Assembly (NCBI GenBank): GCA_003446545.1
Contig: DMAO01000080.1
Span: forward strand, 1-6,293
DNA length: 6,293 nt
From: Sphaerochaeta sp.
Lineage (GTDB): Bacteria; Spirochaetota; Spirochaetia; Sphaerochaetales; Sphaerochaetaceae
Direction: 5' to 3'
The notes beneath the pieces were generated by a model. The model ran no database searches, had not been told where the DNA came from, and was given only the letters and a program-made list of their open reading frames with translations. This document shows, piece by piece, positions 5,642 through 6,293 of this stretch (position 1 is the first letter of the stretch; each line of letters opens with the position of its first letter). A program made the position numbers and the translations under genes.

Positions 5642-6293
5642 CTACGTTGCGTCCAACATCTGTTTTGCATGGACAAGGCTCACTTCACTCTTCTCATCAC
5701 CACTGAGCATGCGGGCTATCTCCTGTTCCCTTCTGGAACCATCAACTCTCTGGATGTGGCTGAAGCTCATCCCCTCTGTCACCTCTTTTGAGACAACCAG
5801 ATGCGCATCTGCCTGACTGGCAATGGAGGCCAGATGCGTGATGACCAGTACCTGATGACTCTTGCTCAGCTTCTTCAGCTGCTTGGCAACTGAGAGTGCG
5901 ACACTCCCCCCTATGCCTGCATCAACCTCATCAAAGATCAGGGTCTCTACCCTGTCATGGTGACTGAGTGTGGTCTTCAAGGCAAGCATGATCCTAGAGA
6001 GTTCACCTCCACTTGCCACATCCTTGATCGGGCGGCTCTCAAGGCCCGGGTTTGCACAGATCATGAAGGATATGGAGTCAGCCCCGTTGAGCGATGGTGA
6101 AGTTGGTGTCACCACAATGGTAAACAGGGCTTCCTTCATGCCCAGGGTTCTCAAAGTCTCCTCTATCTCCTTCTGCAATTTCAGGGCGGCCTTCTTTCTG
6201 GCATCTGAAAGAATGGTTGCAGCCTTGTGCATCGAAAGGTGTGTTTGCCCAAGCCTCTTCTCCAAATCAAGCAGGAGGTCTTCACCCTGTTCA
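5642..6293 (-). CDS. recN: DNA repair ATPase RecN, C-terminal part, 5' end beyond window
   Basis: The visible 216 residues are the C-terminal ATPase half of RecN, an SMC-like protein that acts early in recombinational repair of double-strand breaks. The frame is open through the right edge. Full-length RecN is about 550 residues, so the Walker A domain and most of the coiled coil are missing here. Counting from the first complete codon, the ABC signature VASGGELSRIMLALK is at 92-106, Walker B TLIFDEVDAGIGG at 117-129 and the switch ITHLASIASQADAH at 151-164. The RecN-specific ending (REQEIARMLSGDE and then HAKQMLDA) closes the protein. These RecN-type motifs, notably DEVDAGIGG, separate it from SMC and RecF. 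The small acetyltransferase gene follows at once in the same direction. The recN promoter lies outside the window. Confidence 0.96.
   Translation of the reverse strand, partial: EQGEDLLLDLEKRLGQTHLSMHKAATILSDARKKAALKLQKEIEETLRTLGMKEALFTIVVTPTSPSLNGADSISFMICANPGLESRPIKDVASGGELSRIMLALKTTLSHHDRVETLIFDEVDAGIGGSVALSVAKQLKKLSKSHQVLVITHLASIASQADAHLVVSKEVTEGMSFSHIQRVDGSRREQEIARMLSGDEKSEVSLVHAKQMLDAT

Overview
The window is a compact piece of bacterial chromosome, with G+C around one half by eye. Five genes are certain, plus one partial gene at each edge (both included in that count of distinct products below). No rRNA, tRNA, CRISPR array or insertion sequence was found. The pairing of a DUF4912 protein with a DUF1957-type GH57 branching enzyme, plus a second GH57 protein carrying DUF3536, suggests an anaerobic bacterium of the Spirochaetota, most like Sphaerochaeta or Treponema. 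That assignment rests on gene content and protein style, not on a database search.

Layout. Positions 1-951 (minus) hold the N-terminal 317 residues of a GH57 1,4-alpha-glucan branching enzyme, cut by the left edge. Positions 951-1685 (minus) hold a DUF4912 protein whose stop codon overlaps the branching enzyme start (TAATG), so the two form a coupled operon behind a good sigma-70 promoter at 1730-1758. Positions 1779-2486 (minus) hold a hexameric-type purine nucleoside phosphorylase, DeoD. Divergent from it, positions 2601-4946 (plus) hold a 781-residue GH57/DUF3536 protein of unknown substrate. The 114-base gap between these two carries candidate back-to-back promoters with a short palindrome between their -35 boxes. 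Positions 4947-5339 contain no confident gene, but include a perfect 16-bp hairpin that looks like a two-way terminator. Positions 5340-5627 (minus) hold a small GNAT-like acetyltransferase placed 14 bases after the end of recN, whose C-terminal 216 residues fill 5642 to the right edge (minus).

How the genes fit together. The branching enzyme, DUF4912 protein and GH57/DUF3536 protein point to intracellular storage or remodelling of alpha-glucan. DeoD recycles purine nucleosides and supplies (deoxy)ribose-1-phosphate. RecN and the acetyltransferase form a separate unit (DNA break repair plus a small housekeeping enzyme). The part of most interest is the glucan cluster: two proteins whose exact jobs are not settled (DUF4912 and GH57/DUF3536) sit beside a branching enzyme. 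I see no evidence for a wholly new system such as a defence island.
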